NCBI GenBank assembly: GCA_018873245.2
Contig: JAEMBT020000008.1
Location: forward strand, 3,396,001-3,460,000
DNA from: Archegozetes longisetosus
Taxonomy: Eukaryota; Arthropoda; Arachnida; Sarcoptiformes; Trhypochthoniidae
Direction: 5' to 3'
Length of the DNA: 64,000 nucleotides
Numbering within the stretch: the first letter of the stretch is position 1; every line of letters starts with the position of its first letter. Below the pieces are notes generated by a model. It was given only the letters and a program-made list of their open reading frames with translations. It had not been told where the DNA came from and ran no database searches. The position numbers and the translations under genes were made by a program. Of the stretch, positions 33,999 through 46,679 are shown piece by piece.

Positions 33999-36737
33999 TT
34001 AAGAGAAGAATGTCCTAACAGTTCCACGAATCAATTTTCTGCAAATGGGACAGTCAACGATACAAGGAGCACATTGAGTACATGCCAATTGATGGCCACA
34101 CGGTAAGAAAACAACACCAATTTCACGGTCCAAGCATATTTTACATAACAGTCTATTATCGTCAGATTTTGTTGATGAATCACTGTATGCTGACTCTAGT
34201 GATGATGGAGGGGATGAGGACAAAGTCGAAGATAGTGATGATATTGTTGATGATTTTGACGATTGCGAACTTGATTTACCACCGTTTGAGTGGTATTCAT
34301 CATCGCCAGAACTCTGGTCGTCACTGATTTCAGAGTCTTGAGGAATCGGTGGTATTGTCGGACTACTGTTAGAAATTAATATTAAGTTAAATTTTGATCA
34401 AAATTGATATACAAAATAAAATTTACTTTTGAACGACTGGATGGTTTTTCGATTGTGAAACCGCATCATAGAGTTCAGCAAATGAAGAAAATGGTTGTCT
34501 CGCTTCATGCCATCTGCGATTCAGGGCAGCTTTAATAATATCAATACTGTAAGCATTCAAATCAATCAACTGAATAACGATATCGCTATTCATCCATTCA
34601 TTGACGACACGCAATCCTAAAGTGTCTTCGTTGAACTCTTCGTCAGAATCTGAGCCATTTATACTGACAACTTCCTGATCAGACGAAGAACTACTCACAG
34701 TACTTTCAGTATGGTTTGGATCACTAGAAGACTCAGCGAGTTTTTTACATTGTTCAACAAATGCAGAACTTTTATTCAAACGAACGAACTCGCAGTCAGG
34801 AAACCATTTGGCGTGTTCGACCCACGGGTCGTCACCTTCTTCCCAATTGCAAAGACCTCCGTCACAGTAAAAACACTTCACATAATCACTCATTCCTGAA
34901 AAAATTCATAAAATCAATATTTTATTAAAAGAATTATAGACCAAAGCCCAATGAACAGGAAACATCGCTCAATACTAATCTTAGATTTGAAAGAATTTTC
35001 TAAGTGATAAACAGTTGTATTACACCCACACAAATTTCGTTATAACCTTCATATGATAAGGCATCATTTGAAAGGTTTCGTTGAAAACCAAACAAAAATT
35101 CTTGCAAAACAAGTTAAAGAATTCAATTTAAAGCAAAATAATATATGATCTCATCATTTGTTTTGTTATTAGGAAACTTCTATCTTAGTACTTCGGCAAC
35201 TTTTTGGGCTCGGAGACTTCTCAACGGCACAAATTAATCATAATTTTAAAATTCATCTATTGAAGGATCACCTTTGACCCACTAGAGTTTGATTAGAGCT
35301 GCTATATTTAACTATTATTAAAAATAGCAGACATTTTATCGGAACCTGATTTTGAATGATAAGAATGAAAGAGATTGACAAAAATGTCACGTAAATTAAG
35401 CTATCTAACCTATATTTGTGTGGATATTATGTAACATCCTGTACTTTAAGCTCAAACATAAAATTGAAATGCAGTTGGATTAGTTACCTATAGAAAAAAA
35501 TCCAGCTTCAGATAAAGCTTTGATGCTAACTGGTACGGAACTATCCCAACAGTTAGTTTGAAACGAACGACGACGAGTGTCAATAGATTTGAAATCAGGG
35601 TTTTAGGTCCGCGATGTGGTTGCACTCCATATTCTCTCATGTCAATCGCAACTGCAGCCCGATCGCTCATTGGATTTATGGAATTAAGAACTGGATCCAT
35701 CATCATTGGTGTATAATTACCACAAACGTCATGACCTATACCTATTTTAGGGCCACGAATCGGGTCGTGAGCTATGGGTATATTTCCAACATCTTCTTCC
35801 ATAATGAATGGACATCGGGGGAAATGTCTAGCGTGTTCTGCGAGCGGTCGATCACCTTTTGAATCAAATGGAAATTCAAATTAATCAACGGTTCAATTGT
35901 TTGAGCAGCAAAAATAAGCAAAATTATACCACAAAAAAATAGCTACAAAAAAATATTAGCTTCATATCTGAAGCTCGAGGCTTTAATATTATTGTTATTA
36001 TTACTAAATCAATCATGATTTAGATCTTTGATGACTATTAAAACGGGAAACTCTCCAACATAACCCATTCTGTCTCTCAGACTTTAAGTCTGAATATTTC
36101 AATCCAGTTAATAAAATCTATTAACTTAAACGCATTAGTAGTTTCCCGTTTTAAAATAAAATGCTGAGAATTTGACCACAAATTCGAGTTTTATTTAAAT
36201 ACTCGCCTGTAATATAAAAAGAACTCGAGCATCAAAATTTGTGCATTAATTTAAAAGATCGAAAACTTTTTGATTAGAAGAAGCAAAAGCAAAAGCAAAA
36301 GTAGCAAAAATTGATACAATACCGGGTTCCCAACCACTGACAATTCCTCTGCAGAAAGCGCACTGAACTCGATCCTCATTCAAGAAAAAAAATCCAGCAT
36401 TGGCCAACTCTTCCGGCGACACAAAATCTACTGTCCATCTACACGAAGGTCTGATGTTATATGTCCTCAATCGCGCCCATTCGCTTTTCATAAAATCGAA
36501 AAATGATTGCAACCATGGGTCGCGATAGTTTTGTGGTTGAGGTTGAGTATTAATTCGAAAATATTTATCAATAATCGTCTCAAATTGATGATTGTCCATC
36601 TCACTAGTAATTGCTTGTCGCGAAGACGCCTCTAATGGCTGTGACAGCATTGATGATGAATCGGTTGATATTTCTCTATTTGAGGCCTGATTTGGCGATA
36701 AGTAATTCGATAGTTGTTGCGATACATTATGTGACAT
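33999..36737 (-). CDS. Inhibitor of apoptosis protein, two BIRs plus RING (one frameshift)
   Basis: E3 ligase of the IAP family; binds caspases through BIR domains and ubiquitinates them through the RING. Exons (minus) 36737-36323, 35855-35488, 34895-34427 and 34365-33999, about 539 residues. BIR1 (about 85-160) [13 protein letters not shown] spans exons 1-2. BIR2 (about 222-285) [29 protein letters not shown] spans exons 2-3. Then an acidic Ser-rich linker, a UBA-like region ([18 protein letters not shown]), a Ser-rich stretch, and [24 protein letters not shown] to the C-terminus at TFFS. In exon 2 one base is missing in an A run (35601-35604 on plus), between HRGPK and the restored [15 protein letters not shown] splice donor on the minus strand at about 37186 suggests a 5' UTR exon. 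Diap1/XIAP-like in layout. Confidence 0.92.
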
Positions 36738-38867
36738 ACTCAGGCGTTTTTTTATTACTATTACCTAATTTTTGATTAGAAAAAATATTAATTCATTTCA
36801 ATACTACCACTTTGTTAAGTTATTTTGTTTATTAATTTTGTTTCTCTGGAAATTTCCGTCAAACATCAATAGATTAGAAAGAAAAATCGGAACAAATTCT
36901 AATTTTGTTGTAAATATGTTATGTAAATAGTTTTCATTGATTGAAAACAAAGGACTAAAACTAGTCACTTGAGTCGATCAAAGCATACACGTAATTAATT
37001 AAATATAGATTTCGATTGTATTCAATATACATTTAAAATAACGGTTTCAGATAATGAGAAAAACTTTTGATAAAGTTCTCATACAATTTCAGTATCTCTG
37101 AGATAAGTCTAACTTTAGAATTGAAACAAAACTAATTTGAACAATTAACTCAAAAATATGGTTAAATTAATTGTAAAATACTTACTTTCGTTGAAGTTGA
37201 AACTACTAGGAGTCAAATCCCAAGTTAATTAGCAACTAAAACAACAGATCAATAATTAAATGCCTTTGAAATGGTGGACAAGTGAGTAAATAGAAGCCTA
37301 GATTAAGATTTGATTGTTAAATAGCAATAAATGGCACTTATTTGAAACATAACAACAATTTAAAGTGACGTCAATTCAAATTCTAAGAATATACAAATTA
37401 CAAAATAAACAACAATAACGAAAATTGTTGAATCAATCGTAAACACTTATGTTTGAAATATTGTACGTGTAAAGACTGCTTACATTTTGCTGAGGAAATA
37501 ATGAATAGACAAAAAAGTGGTTCGTAGTAGTGGTTATATCTTCACTTATCTGTCAATATCTCACACAAAGTCCTTAAAACCGATAGATCAAAAATCAAAG
37601 CTTATTCTTATCAATTTCTTAACGTATTAGTTATCAATTTACATTTTGGACTATTTAATCCAACGTATAACACATATACATCAAAATGTCTGCTAAGTCA
37701 CTTAGCTAGTTCAATAGAAAAGTACTATCAAGTGGATAATCTATTCAAATTCTAATATAGCTATTGGCTACAGAACGCATTCAAAAAATTCAACCTTGTT
37801 CGAGCACTTCCTTCAGCGTTTTTAACTTTAAGGGAAGTCCTTCATTTCAATTACAGCAAATGCTATAGAGTCCTATAGACTTTCTTTTTAAATTGTAGCG
37901 TAAGTCTACGCTGAAAAATGTCACTAAAAACTTTGAAACTATATTTTTTTGATGCATCAATCAATTGCCTACATTGATAGGAAGTTTGATAATAAATCCA
38001 CAGATATGATGTTAGCATGTTGTGTTTGTCTCAACAAACCAGAGCATTTTATTTTAAGTTTTTAGCCCATAATCCCCAGACCAAAAATCTGGCTACGGCA
38101 CTGGTTTCAACCCTAAAGCTTGTTAGACAAGTTTGCCTTGTCTTTTCCCTCAAACACAGTAAGTGATCATGTGACATATGCGTATGATATTTTAATTGAA
38201 GGTAAATTAGTCAAACAGATTTTCAGATTTTTTTCCGATACAACGCATATCCAGCTGTTTCTCTTGTTGGAAGAGGATGGAAAATTTTCATTCTAGAGAG
38301 ATAAGTCTGAAAGATTTCTCAATTGTTCAAGAGTTTTGTGTGAAAGGAAGGAGGTGCTCGAACTGAATCACATTTTTGTTTAAACTGCAGCGCTCTCTAC
38401 ACTTACAAATAACTACAATATTATAATTCTTTTTGTGCACGCATTGTGTTCAGGTAAACGAGAACCTACTAACTAGGAAACCGTTGATTCAGTACCATTT
38501 AGACTATAAGAAATACGCGTATAGCAGGCAATGATTGTTAGATAGAAAGTGCTAAAAACTTTCCTAAAACTACGACTGGGTTAAGATAAAAATTTGAAAA
38601 TGGATATCGAATTTTTAAAAGACTCGCTATTAAATGTAAACAAACGGTCATTTTGCTCACAATACCATTTAATACATTGAGAGCCAGTCATAACTAATAA
38701 TACAAACGAATTAAAATCAAAATTAGCTAATATTCAGATCAAATATTTAAAATTGATTTGAAACGTAATTGAGAGAAAAGACTAAAAGGAAAGAGGATTT
38801 CGATCAAATAAGAAATATATTGAAAAATAATTTATTGAACATAAAGTAATTCGATTTGTATTGAGTT
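36738..38867. other. Intergenic between divergent IAP and akirin genes
   Basis: Contains the probable IAP 5' UTR exon ending at 37186 (minus), repeat E at 37845-38115, and no other recognisable gene. Both promoters should lie here because the genes diverge. Confidence 0.5.
37845..38115 (+). repeat. Repeat E, copy 1
   Basis: About 260 bases resembling 44200-44460 and 49560-49815. Shared pieces are the TGAAAAAATGTCA, TTTGATG/AATCAATC and TTTTTAGCCC segments and the end CTGGCTACGGCACTG. Confidence 0.6.
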
Positions 38868-40402
38868 ATGGCTTGCGCTACACTTAAGCGACCACTCGAG
38901 TGGACCGACCCTTCAATGTCTCCACCATCAGCTCATAATACCGGACATAAAGACTCGGCTCACGCTTATGGACATCACACCAGAGCCGCTAAAAGAAGAT
39001 GTCTCTCATCAATGATTACCCCATCGATTAACAAAGAAGTCTCGCATTTTAGTGATGTTCAGCCTAAACTCTCTTCTGGTCTGTCCACAACTCCTTATCT
39101 TATTTAAACTTGTTTTTTATTTCTATTCTTTCATCATTTTCTAACTAATTAGTTGCAAATTATTTCAAACTAATATTTTATATTATCAATCGATCGATTT
39201 GCCGATCGATTGATTCAATTGATAACTTATAGTTAATTTTATGCTATGTTTAACTCATTTCAATTAGATCTTATATTTTATGTATTTATTGAAATTTTTA
39301 TTCAATGATCTGATTTTTATCTGTTTTTACTGATTTCTCTATAAACAGAAGAGATCGCAGTCAGTATTCGTGAAGAAATGCGTCGTTTATATAATCGCAA
39401 GAAATTACATATGTCTCAGTCGTCGACCAACACTTCTTCGAGTGATATCTCACTGATAGGACATCCACCGTCACCAAATACGAGCTCTCAGGAGTAAATT
39501 GATTATATATTTTGATCTTAAACTCTAACACTAGTCATAATTTTGAAAATGCATTAGATTAGGTTTACAACTACTATAAAATGAGATCTGTTAGGACTTA
39601 AGACGTATTTAGTGAATATTGAACGTATTTAATAAATGTTTAACATATTTGGGTAATATTTAACATATTTAGGTAATTTTTAACATATTTAGTCGAGTAC
39701 AATATGCTGTGATGAAAATTTGCTGATATCATAGGATTAGAGTTGAAGTTGAATTTACTGAAGGCAACTTATTAGATAAGAGACTTTCCTTGAGCATCAA
39801 AGCATAGCCATTGCTATAATTATGCCTTTAAATAATTTAATTGCTTTAGATTGCTCAAGATTTAGTAATTTTCAGGTTTAGTTTCCTTTCTCATAGACAT
39901 CTTATGATGAGTTTTGAAATTTTTCTCAATTGATCACTTTATAGACAAAGTTTAGAACGAAATTATAAGATAAAATGATTTGAATTATTTTTTCAACAGT
40001 GGATTTTCATCGCCAACACATGAGATGCAATCATTAAGTTCGACATCAATTGGCTTATTGTCTCCATCAAGACGTGATGCGCCACTGTTTACCTTTAGAC
40101 AAGTTGGACTCATATGTGAACGTGTCCTCAAAGAACGTGAAGCTCAAATTAGACAAGAATATGATGACGTTCTTAATACTAAATTAGCAGGTATTTAATC
40201 ACAAATTAAGGATAACCTCATCAATAAAACTAAACTAAATCTAAATTTGCAGAACAATACGACACTTTTGTTAAATTCACTTATGACCAAATTCAGAAAC
40301 GATTCGAAAATGGGGCGATTCCTAGTTGTAAGTAAACCAATATGATTTGAGTCATTTTCAGTTGAATTTGATATATGTTTTCAATTTTCAGATCTATCAT
40401 AG
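38868..40402 (+). CDS. akirin: Akirin
   Basis: Small nuclear cofactor that links NF-kB/Relish-type transcription factors to chromatin remodelling; needed for innate immune and developmental gene expression. Exons 38868-39078, 39349-39493, 40000-40190, 40253-40327 and 40392-40402 give about 210 residues. Diagnostic features: [12 protein letters not shown] at the N-terminus, basic nuclear signal AAKRRCLSS (about 41-49), [20 protein letters not shown] across exons 1-2, [39 protein letters not shown], and C-terminus SYLS. All four introns have GT/AG ends and correct phases. The last exon adds only YLS. No defects seen. Confidence 0.96.
39600..39690 (+). repeat. Tandem repeat (about 22-bp unit) in akirin intron 2
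   Basis: About four imperfect copies of a unit like TTTAACATATTTAGGTAATA. Confidence 0.7.
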
Positions 40403-41069
40403 GGTGTAATGCAATTAGTATTAAGAATTAGAAGAATACAAATTTGCCAAAATATTTGAAGTGTGCTTTTCTTTTTATGTCCTCTTTTCCTTTGAGACAA
40501 ATTGGATGCAAATTGACACCAATAAAATTTGAATGTTATCTCAAAATTGTATTATTAACGTTTGTATTGGTTTTTATTCCAGTTTGTTTGATAATTTACT
40601 TCATTTATTACTATTAAAATGAGACAAAAGGGTTCAACTCTTCCTATTGTATTGTATTTTGTTACATACATATAATATCAATAATTAAATGTGTAAATCA
40701 TATGCGATTTATTAAAAACAATACACAAAATTGGCAGTTAATGCCCTAATATCTAATTGAATACAATATTAATTACACATGTTTTTCTGAATATTATACA
40801 ATATATACTGAAAAAATCGAACTAGCAAATAAAGAAATGAGCTAATATTGATAAGTTGCTCTTATTTTTTGACACCTTTCAAATTACCTTAAAACAATCC
40901 AATTCAAAAAAATGGAAAGTCTTCAGTAAAGTTAGTCTAGTAGAAAGACCCAATTGATTAATTGTAAGTTTAAATAGAATTCTAGAATTGCTGGAAATTA
41001 CTGATAGTAAAATTGAATGATCTTCCACAGAATGACTACAGTTATTCAAATTGAATAAGTGATCATTCT
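40403..41069. other. Akirin 3' UTR and spacer
   Basis: AATAAA-type signals occur near 40531 and 40829. Nothing else recognised. Confidence 0.45.
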
Positions 41070-42865
41070 CTACATTTTTTCGATTCCAACGACTAAACTT
41101 TTAGCAGAACATAAATGTGCAACTGCTCTAAACTAGAGGGGAATTTAAGTTTTAGAACTTCTAGCAAATTTGAATCTTAAAATTTGTGATAAACGCAGAT
41201 TTGCTTTCATTAAAGTGAACCAAATGGTAAATAAATGTACGGAGTTATTTGGTCTCAATTTTCAGGCATAAATCTCTCGGGATTGAACTTCTGGGCATTT
41301 GAATAATATTCTTCTGATTGATGGATAGCATAAGTCGGAATTTCTATGACTTATCCTTTAGATAAAGTAATTTCAATGTCACCCAGTTATAATCAGTTAC
41401 CGCTTCTCTTTCGAGTCTTAAAGCTAGTGGATAAAGACGTAATGTTCCAGATTAAACTAAATCCAAATATGGAAGTTTTGCGAGTGTTTCATAACTTATT
41501 TCTTCATTTAAATCGACAGTAGAGTTGACTTCTTCATAAAATTTTGTTGACATTCAGGATGGAGAGCCAATTCGTATGAACAGAATGACAAAGTAGTTGC
41601 AGTTGTTTCATATCCAGCAATGAGGAAAATCCAAGACTGGGTCAATATTTCACTTTCGGTTAACTGTTTGTTAACTGAACTAATATTTAGATGTCTTCTT
41701 CTTCACCTTGAATCATAAACAAAAACTTGAAGAACTGTAAGTGCGATATACTACACTCAATAATATAGTAATCTTCGAAGCAACCGAAACTAACTTTGTG
41801 ATAGAATGCTTTACATCAGACCATTATATATCGAATGTCAATAGCTTTATTTCACGTCGAATACGTATAGAAAAGCGAATTAGAAATAAAATTTAGCAGA
41901 AAATTAATGAAAATTATAGAAAGGCTAGCATAGCAACCGTGTTACCCTTGTTGCCATCGAGGATTATTGTTTTATTGAGTGCATACGAAATTCTTAAACT
42001 TGAAATAACACTCTATCAATAAGGTTTACCTTCATTTAAGCTATGTGCTTCAATGTTGTCATCATCATCTCGAGTACTTTCATTAACAAATGAATAAAAT
42101 CGTTGTTTGTCATTTGCGTCGTGTTTCGCTTTGGTCAAATGCCGCGTTAAGTTAGAAAAAAATTAGTTAGTACTTTTGTCAAAGCTTGAATTGAAACTTA
42201 GAAGATTCAAAATGAATGTTGAAAATAGAAATGCAGGAATAATAATCCAAAGTTTGAAAACAAATATTTTCTTAGAGTGAACTATAAAGGGAACATTTGG
42301 GCATTTGTTTTAATAGCATAAACACACTTTGCAGTAACATCCAAAGTGAAAATTCCGTGCACGTTCTTCAGATCGATATCTTTTCCTTGAATTGCACAAA
42401 GCTCTAGATGATCCAGAAAGTCTTTTAGACATTGGTTGATGGATCGATACATCCTCTTCATTTTTCCACTGGAGAATGCTGGACTTACTATTGATCGGAC
42501 TTTTTCCAGTGATCACCTCTTGTATGAAACTTATTTTTATTGATGATTGAATACTCTATGTTTAACTTTCTCCGGTTAGTGAATGAACTAAAATCTTTGA
42601 CCAGTATTAATTTGACGAGCTCTGGATCAGCGACTCTAAGAACTGGATCATTGTCGATGAATATTCTGTGATAATGTGTTTGATTAGCTGAAGTTTTAGG
42701 GTCTGTCAAATTTACTAAATATTTCATACCAGTACATTTTATCATTATTTCTTATACTATTCTATTTTCATCAATGGTCTTGAAGTAGTGATTACTTAAA
42801 GAATATTACCGAATCCTACTATAGGCTTTGGCTCCTTTAGACCTCTATCGGTTCAATAACTGAAG
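41070..42865 (-). pseudogene. P450 pseudogene missing the heme-binding loop
   Basis: Reads on the minus strand as a decayed paralogue of the gene at 8761-10778. In order: GLKEPKPIVGFGNIL with TGG changed to TGA before it; DNDPVLRVADPELVKLILVK; a frameshift at GDHWKK (42488 region); SPAFSSGKMKRMY; LTESEILTQSWIF with AGYETTATT; TLRLYPLALRLEREA after a TAA; a further frameshift; FNPERFMPEN then stop; PFG joined directly to SLMKANLRL; and a terminal KSLVVGIEKM. About 30 bases coding AGPRSCIGMRF are deleted, removing the heme-ligand Cys. Several stops confirm it is dead. Exon order is conserved, so it arose by DNA duplication and not by retroposition. Confidence 0.9.
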
Positions 42866-45213
42866 TTTCGCGCTAAGTACCTTCAAGTCATGAGAATGAA
42901 AAAATTCAATTTTATTAAAATCAGTTTTTAAGTTATTTATCAACTCAGCAAAGTCCCTCATAACGGTATTGTACAATAAAAATATTTTGAAAGATTTTTA
43001 GTCATTGCAAAGCTCATAAATGATCAAGTTATTAATTATATTAATGTAAATCATACCAATATAGGAATGAAAGTATGGACAAAATAGCAAATAAAATATG
43101 CCATAATTCAAAGCCTACTGTTGACATAATCTAATTTTAATCTTAACTGATCTTAGACTTGAACGTGTGTTGTACTATATGAAATTTAGAAAAGATTAAC
43201 TGTTTCTATAGTTGATTGTTGCTAAATCCTAAGGTCATCTGTACTGCCAGGATTTTGGTTAAGTGTCGAGACTATCATATCAGAAATTATAAAGGTGAGA
43301 GGGGTTAACACATAGAACACACTCCATCATAAACTTCTATTATTTTTTGAATTTTCGTAAGAATTTCATTTAAAATTTCAAATTTAATTTAAAGTTTTTT
43401 GATCTTAAAATTGGCCGGCCCATTGTAATACACATTGTATATTCTAATATTTTTATTATCAAGATCAAAAGATGCCACACTTGAATCTCCTCTCTTTCGT
43501 ATGATTGAAATTATTATTTATTGCTCTAAGTCATGGAATATTTGAACGACGATTGAAAAATATTCTTTTAGTTTAGATTCATTAGCAATTAGATAAAAGC
43601 TTAGAGGATGCGTGATAATTGTTGCATAATCTTAATTATTTTTCACGCCAAGGTTGAGAAATCCTAAAAGATTGTAAATAAAATGGAAAACGCTTAATGA
43701 TTTGGTGAATGATAAACCTCGAATGTTGAGTCCATCATTAGAATAGATAAACTTATTTGTATTTTGTGTGAAGACTCACTAACTCGCTTTGGCTTATGAA
43801 ATGCTAATGTTTTTTTTTTATAAACTTTAGGCAATGATACGCTAAGTGCTATTCAGTATTTGTTGATTCAGTTCATATTTAGATCGCATTGAATCAGCGC
43901 TTTATTATCATTTATTAAAGAGTAGTTTCGAGAGCTAGTTTTGTAATAGTAGGTTTCGAAAGGTCTAAGGCATTGAAATTTTAGATGAATCGTATCTCTA
44001 ATGGTTTTTATTATCAATGAGATTAAGAAAAGCGTCAGAATTTGCGACGCAACATGTCAAAATTCTCAAAAACTTTACGAAAATTCATTGTTATTCTAAT
44101 TCTGAACAATTAAGTTTTAGAAAATTTGGTGAACACATTGCTAATCTAAGCACATGGAGATTAAACTCAAGATAACAATAGGATATGCACAGCCCTAGCC
44201 AGCGGGGGCTAGAGGCTATAGCTCCCTAGAGGTCTTTTTAAAAATTGAAGTGTAAGTTTGTAGGGAAAAAATCTAGCAAAATCTTTGAGACCGTATCTAT
44301 TTGACGTTTCAATCGATTGCTTATCGTTAAACACTAATCGAAAGTTTGAAACAAGTTAACATATTTTGACACGCATTTGCCTCGACAAATAACAGCATTT
44401 AATTTTAAACTTTTAGCCCTACTAGTTCAAAATTCCTGACCACAGTTTTAAGAATTTGATTATCTTTTTTGTTTAACTTAATAATCTGAGCCACGTTAAA
44501 AGTCTTATGCAAAATTTTTGTATAAGCTTGTAAAATTGTTTCGAAAAGTAATAAAAATTTGAAAAAGGAGCCAAGTAAATTAAGAGAAAGGAACAACCGT
44601 GAACTCAGGGCAAGGGTGGGAGGATATAAGCTGAAGGTTGTGCGTATACTGATTAATTATGTTAATGATAAATTAGAACTTGCTGTAAGTACTTCGGAAT
44701 AAAACTTTCAAAAATTTTTTCACTCATACGGAATATTGTAAAAAAATTGAAATTGTTACTTAGTAAATTAACTTTGAATTAAATGAATTGCTAAATAAAA
44801 ATATTTCCAACCCAACGAGTTAATTAGAAAATTATGAATTGATCGCTTCAAAAGTAAGTGTATCTTAAGTTACTTTTCAGGCATTCACTAAAATGTCTCA
44901 ATACTTATCACAAAAGTTTATGATCATTGGTAAATAAGATAAAGGATTCGTCAATATCTGCTACTAAAGAAACAAATGTTAGTACTCTCACATTTTTAAG
45001 TAGTTCAGTAATTTTTCAATATTCTGAGTCAGCCGAGATCCACAGTTATCAGCCGGATAATGTTATGAGGTCGGATACATCCGTTTACTCTATTGAGGAT
45101 TCGATATATTTAGGTATTACTTTACATTTCCTGCAATTTATATATAACTAGGTTTCATAAGAGAATTTTCACTATTATTGTTGTGGAGAAGTTCAAAAGT
45201 TTGGTCATAAGCT
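42866..45213. other. Intergenic; repeat E copy 2 at 44200-44460
   Basis: No gene recognised. Repeat E copy 2 begins GCACAGCCCTAGCCAGCGGG and ends near TTCCTGACCACAG. The open frame at 44927-45151 is low-complexity and not supported as a gene. Confidence 0.5.
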
Positions 45214-45881
45214 ATGATATCTCTAATCTTACTAGCATTGATTGGTATAAGTAGTGCCCGAGAGATAAATGAAGCGGGACTCAGTCTTATTGAAGAGTTT
45301 GAAGGATTTTACCCTAACTTTTATAACGATCCAGTTGTGAGTATCAAAAAATTTTTAATCAGGTCTGAATCAACCGGGACGTTAAATGATTCGAAAATAT
45401 CGCCATCTTCTACATTTATTCTTTCCTTTATGGATAGTTGATAACTAAAGTTTTCCAAATTATCTTTTTCTCAGTTACTGTTTTAAGTAATTATTTTTAA
45501 ATTTGATATTCAAAGGGAATCAAAACTATAGGCTATGGCCACGCGTGCCATGTGAACGATTGCAGTAAAATTACACCTCCACTAACTAAAGCACAAGGAC
45601 TTGAGCTCTTAAAGAAAGACTTAGTGGTTCACGAATCATGTGTTGACTCTAATATTCCCGGACTTGATATCGACAAGTTCTCGGCATTGGTCTCATTTTC
45701 GTTCAACTTGGGCTGTTCTGCGCTGAAAACTTCCACTTTAGCCAAATACGCTAAGGCTCATGAGTATAAGCTAGCCGCTGAAGAGTTCGGCAAATGGGTT
45801 CATGCCGGCGGTCAAGTATTACCAGGTCTTGTTCGTAGAAGAGCTGCCGAAAAGGCTTTGTTTTGCTCGAGTGGATGTTAA
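45214..45881 (+). CDS. Secreted GH24 (phage-type) lysozyme
   Basis: Muramidase cleaving bacterial peptidoglycan; probably secreted into the gut or haemolymph. Exons 45214-45336 and 45516-45881 join in phase 0 to 162 residues. Residues 1-15 (MISLILLALIGISSA) are a signal peptide. The GH24 catalytic pattern is complete: Glu30 in EEFEGF, Asp39 in FYNDP, Thr45 in KTIGYGH. Later family signatures: KFSALVSFSFNLGCSALKTS and GQVLPGLVRRRAAEKALF. There are several Cys (about 52, 57 and four near the middle and C-terminus), unusual for phage enzymes and consistent with a secreted, disulfide-bonded form. GH24 is mainly bacterial, phage and fungal, so lateral acquisition with later intron and signal-peptide gain is inferred. 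Confidence 0.92.
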
Positions 45882-46054
45882 TAGTGTTAGATGACTATCA
45901 AAAAATCTGTCAGTACTGTTTTTGTAATTACTTCTTGAAACATGAATCATTTCGTGTTAAAAGCGATTACTGTATTTCAATCAAAAAGAATTCTCAATAA
46001 AGTATAAACTTATCATTCGTAGAGCTAGCAATCTGATGTTATCTCAACTTTCTT

Positions 46055-46232
46055 CTATTGGCATTCTACGGTAAGCATGTACAATTTGCAAACCCACTGG
46101 CTTAGTATGAGTTATACCCTTCAACATCGGTAAACGGACCTAAGACTTAAGATGGCGTTGAGGGAATATAACTCATACTAAGAGGTAGTGAGTTTGCCAA
46201 TTGTACATCCTTACAGTAGAATGCCAATAGTA
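46055..46232. repeat. Inverted repeat with about 65-bp arms
   Basis: CTATTGGCATTCTAC near 46057 is mirrored by GTAGAATGCCAATAG near 46216, and pairing continues through TGTACAATTTGC / GCCAATTGTACA and TTAGTATGAGTTATA / TATAACTCATACTAA. The loop is about 40-50 bases. A small MITE or a hairpin RNA source. Confidence 0.75.
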
Positions 46233-46679
46233 AATGGAAACCGATTTGGTACTTTAGATCTTAGTCCATTTATGACTGTACAAAACCTTTCTTATAGTCT
46301 ACCTCGCATAAAAAATAAAGACTTTGAAATGGCAAACTTTATGAATAGTGATAATTATAATGTTGACTATTGCACATGTGTTCGTTTTTGTTTATTGTAC
46401 GCTTTAATTCTGTTATAGTGGTTTACCTGTACTTTAATTAAAAGAAATCTACCAATCAGAAAGCTTGAAATAATTAACAATGCGGCGTACAATGAGATAA
46501 GCTCTGTAGACTCTAGATTCAAAAGTCTTCTCGACTTTCAAACAAAATCACAACTTCTCTCTACTTTCAAAATTAGTACAAATATACCAACTTTTGCACA
46601 ATTTTACGAAAAACCACTGAAGCAACAGAATCAAACAGACTTTAGATGGATCTACAAAGCACTTTATAAGAGTTCAAAT

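Noticed and set aside
36246-36322. Continuation of the IAP exon 1 frame (ending in a Phe/Ala-rich tail)
   Set aside because: A donor at 36322 with matching acceptor at 35855 restores the BIR His and Cys residues; the tail is intron sequence.
44927-45151. Ser/Thr-rich 74-codon frame upstream of the lysozyme
   Set aside because: Low-complexity composition, no motif, no start context; probably chance.
45214-45881. Lysozyme as bacterial contamination or phage DNA
   Set aside because: It has a GT-AG intron, a eukaryotic signal peptide and AT-rich flanks like the rest of the contig.
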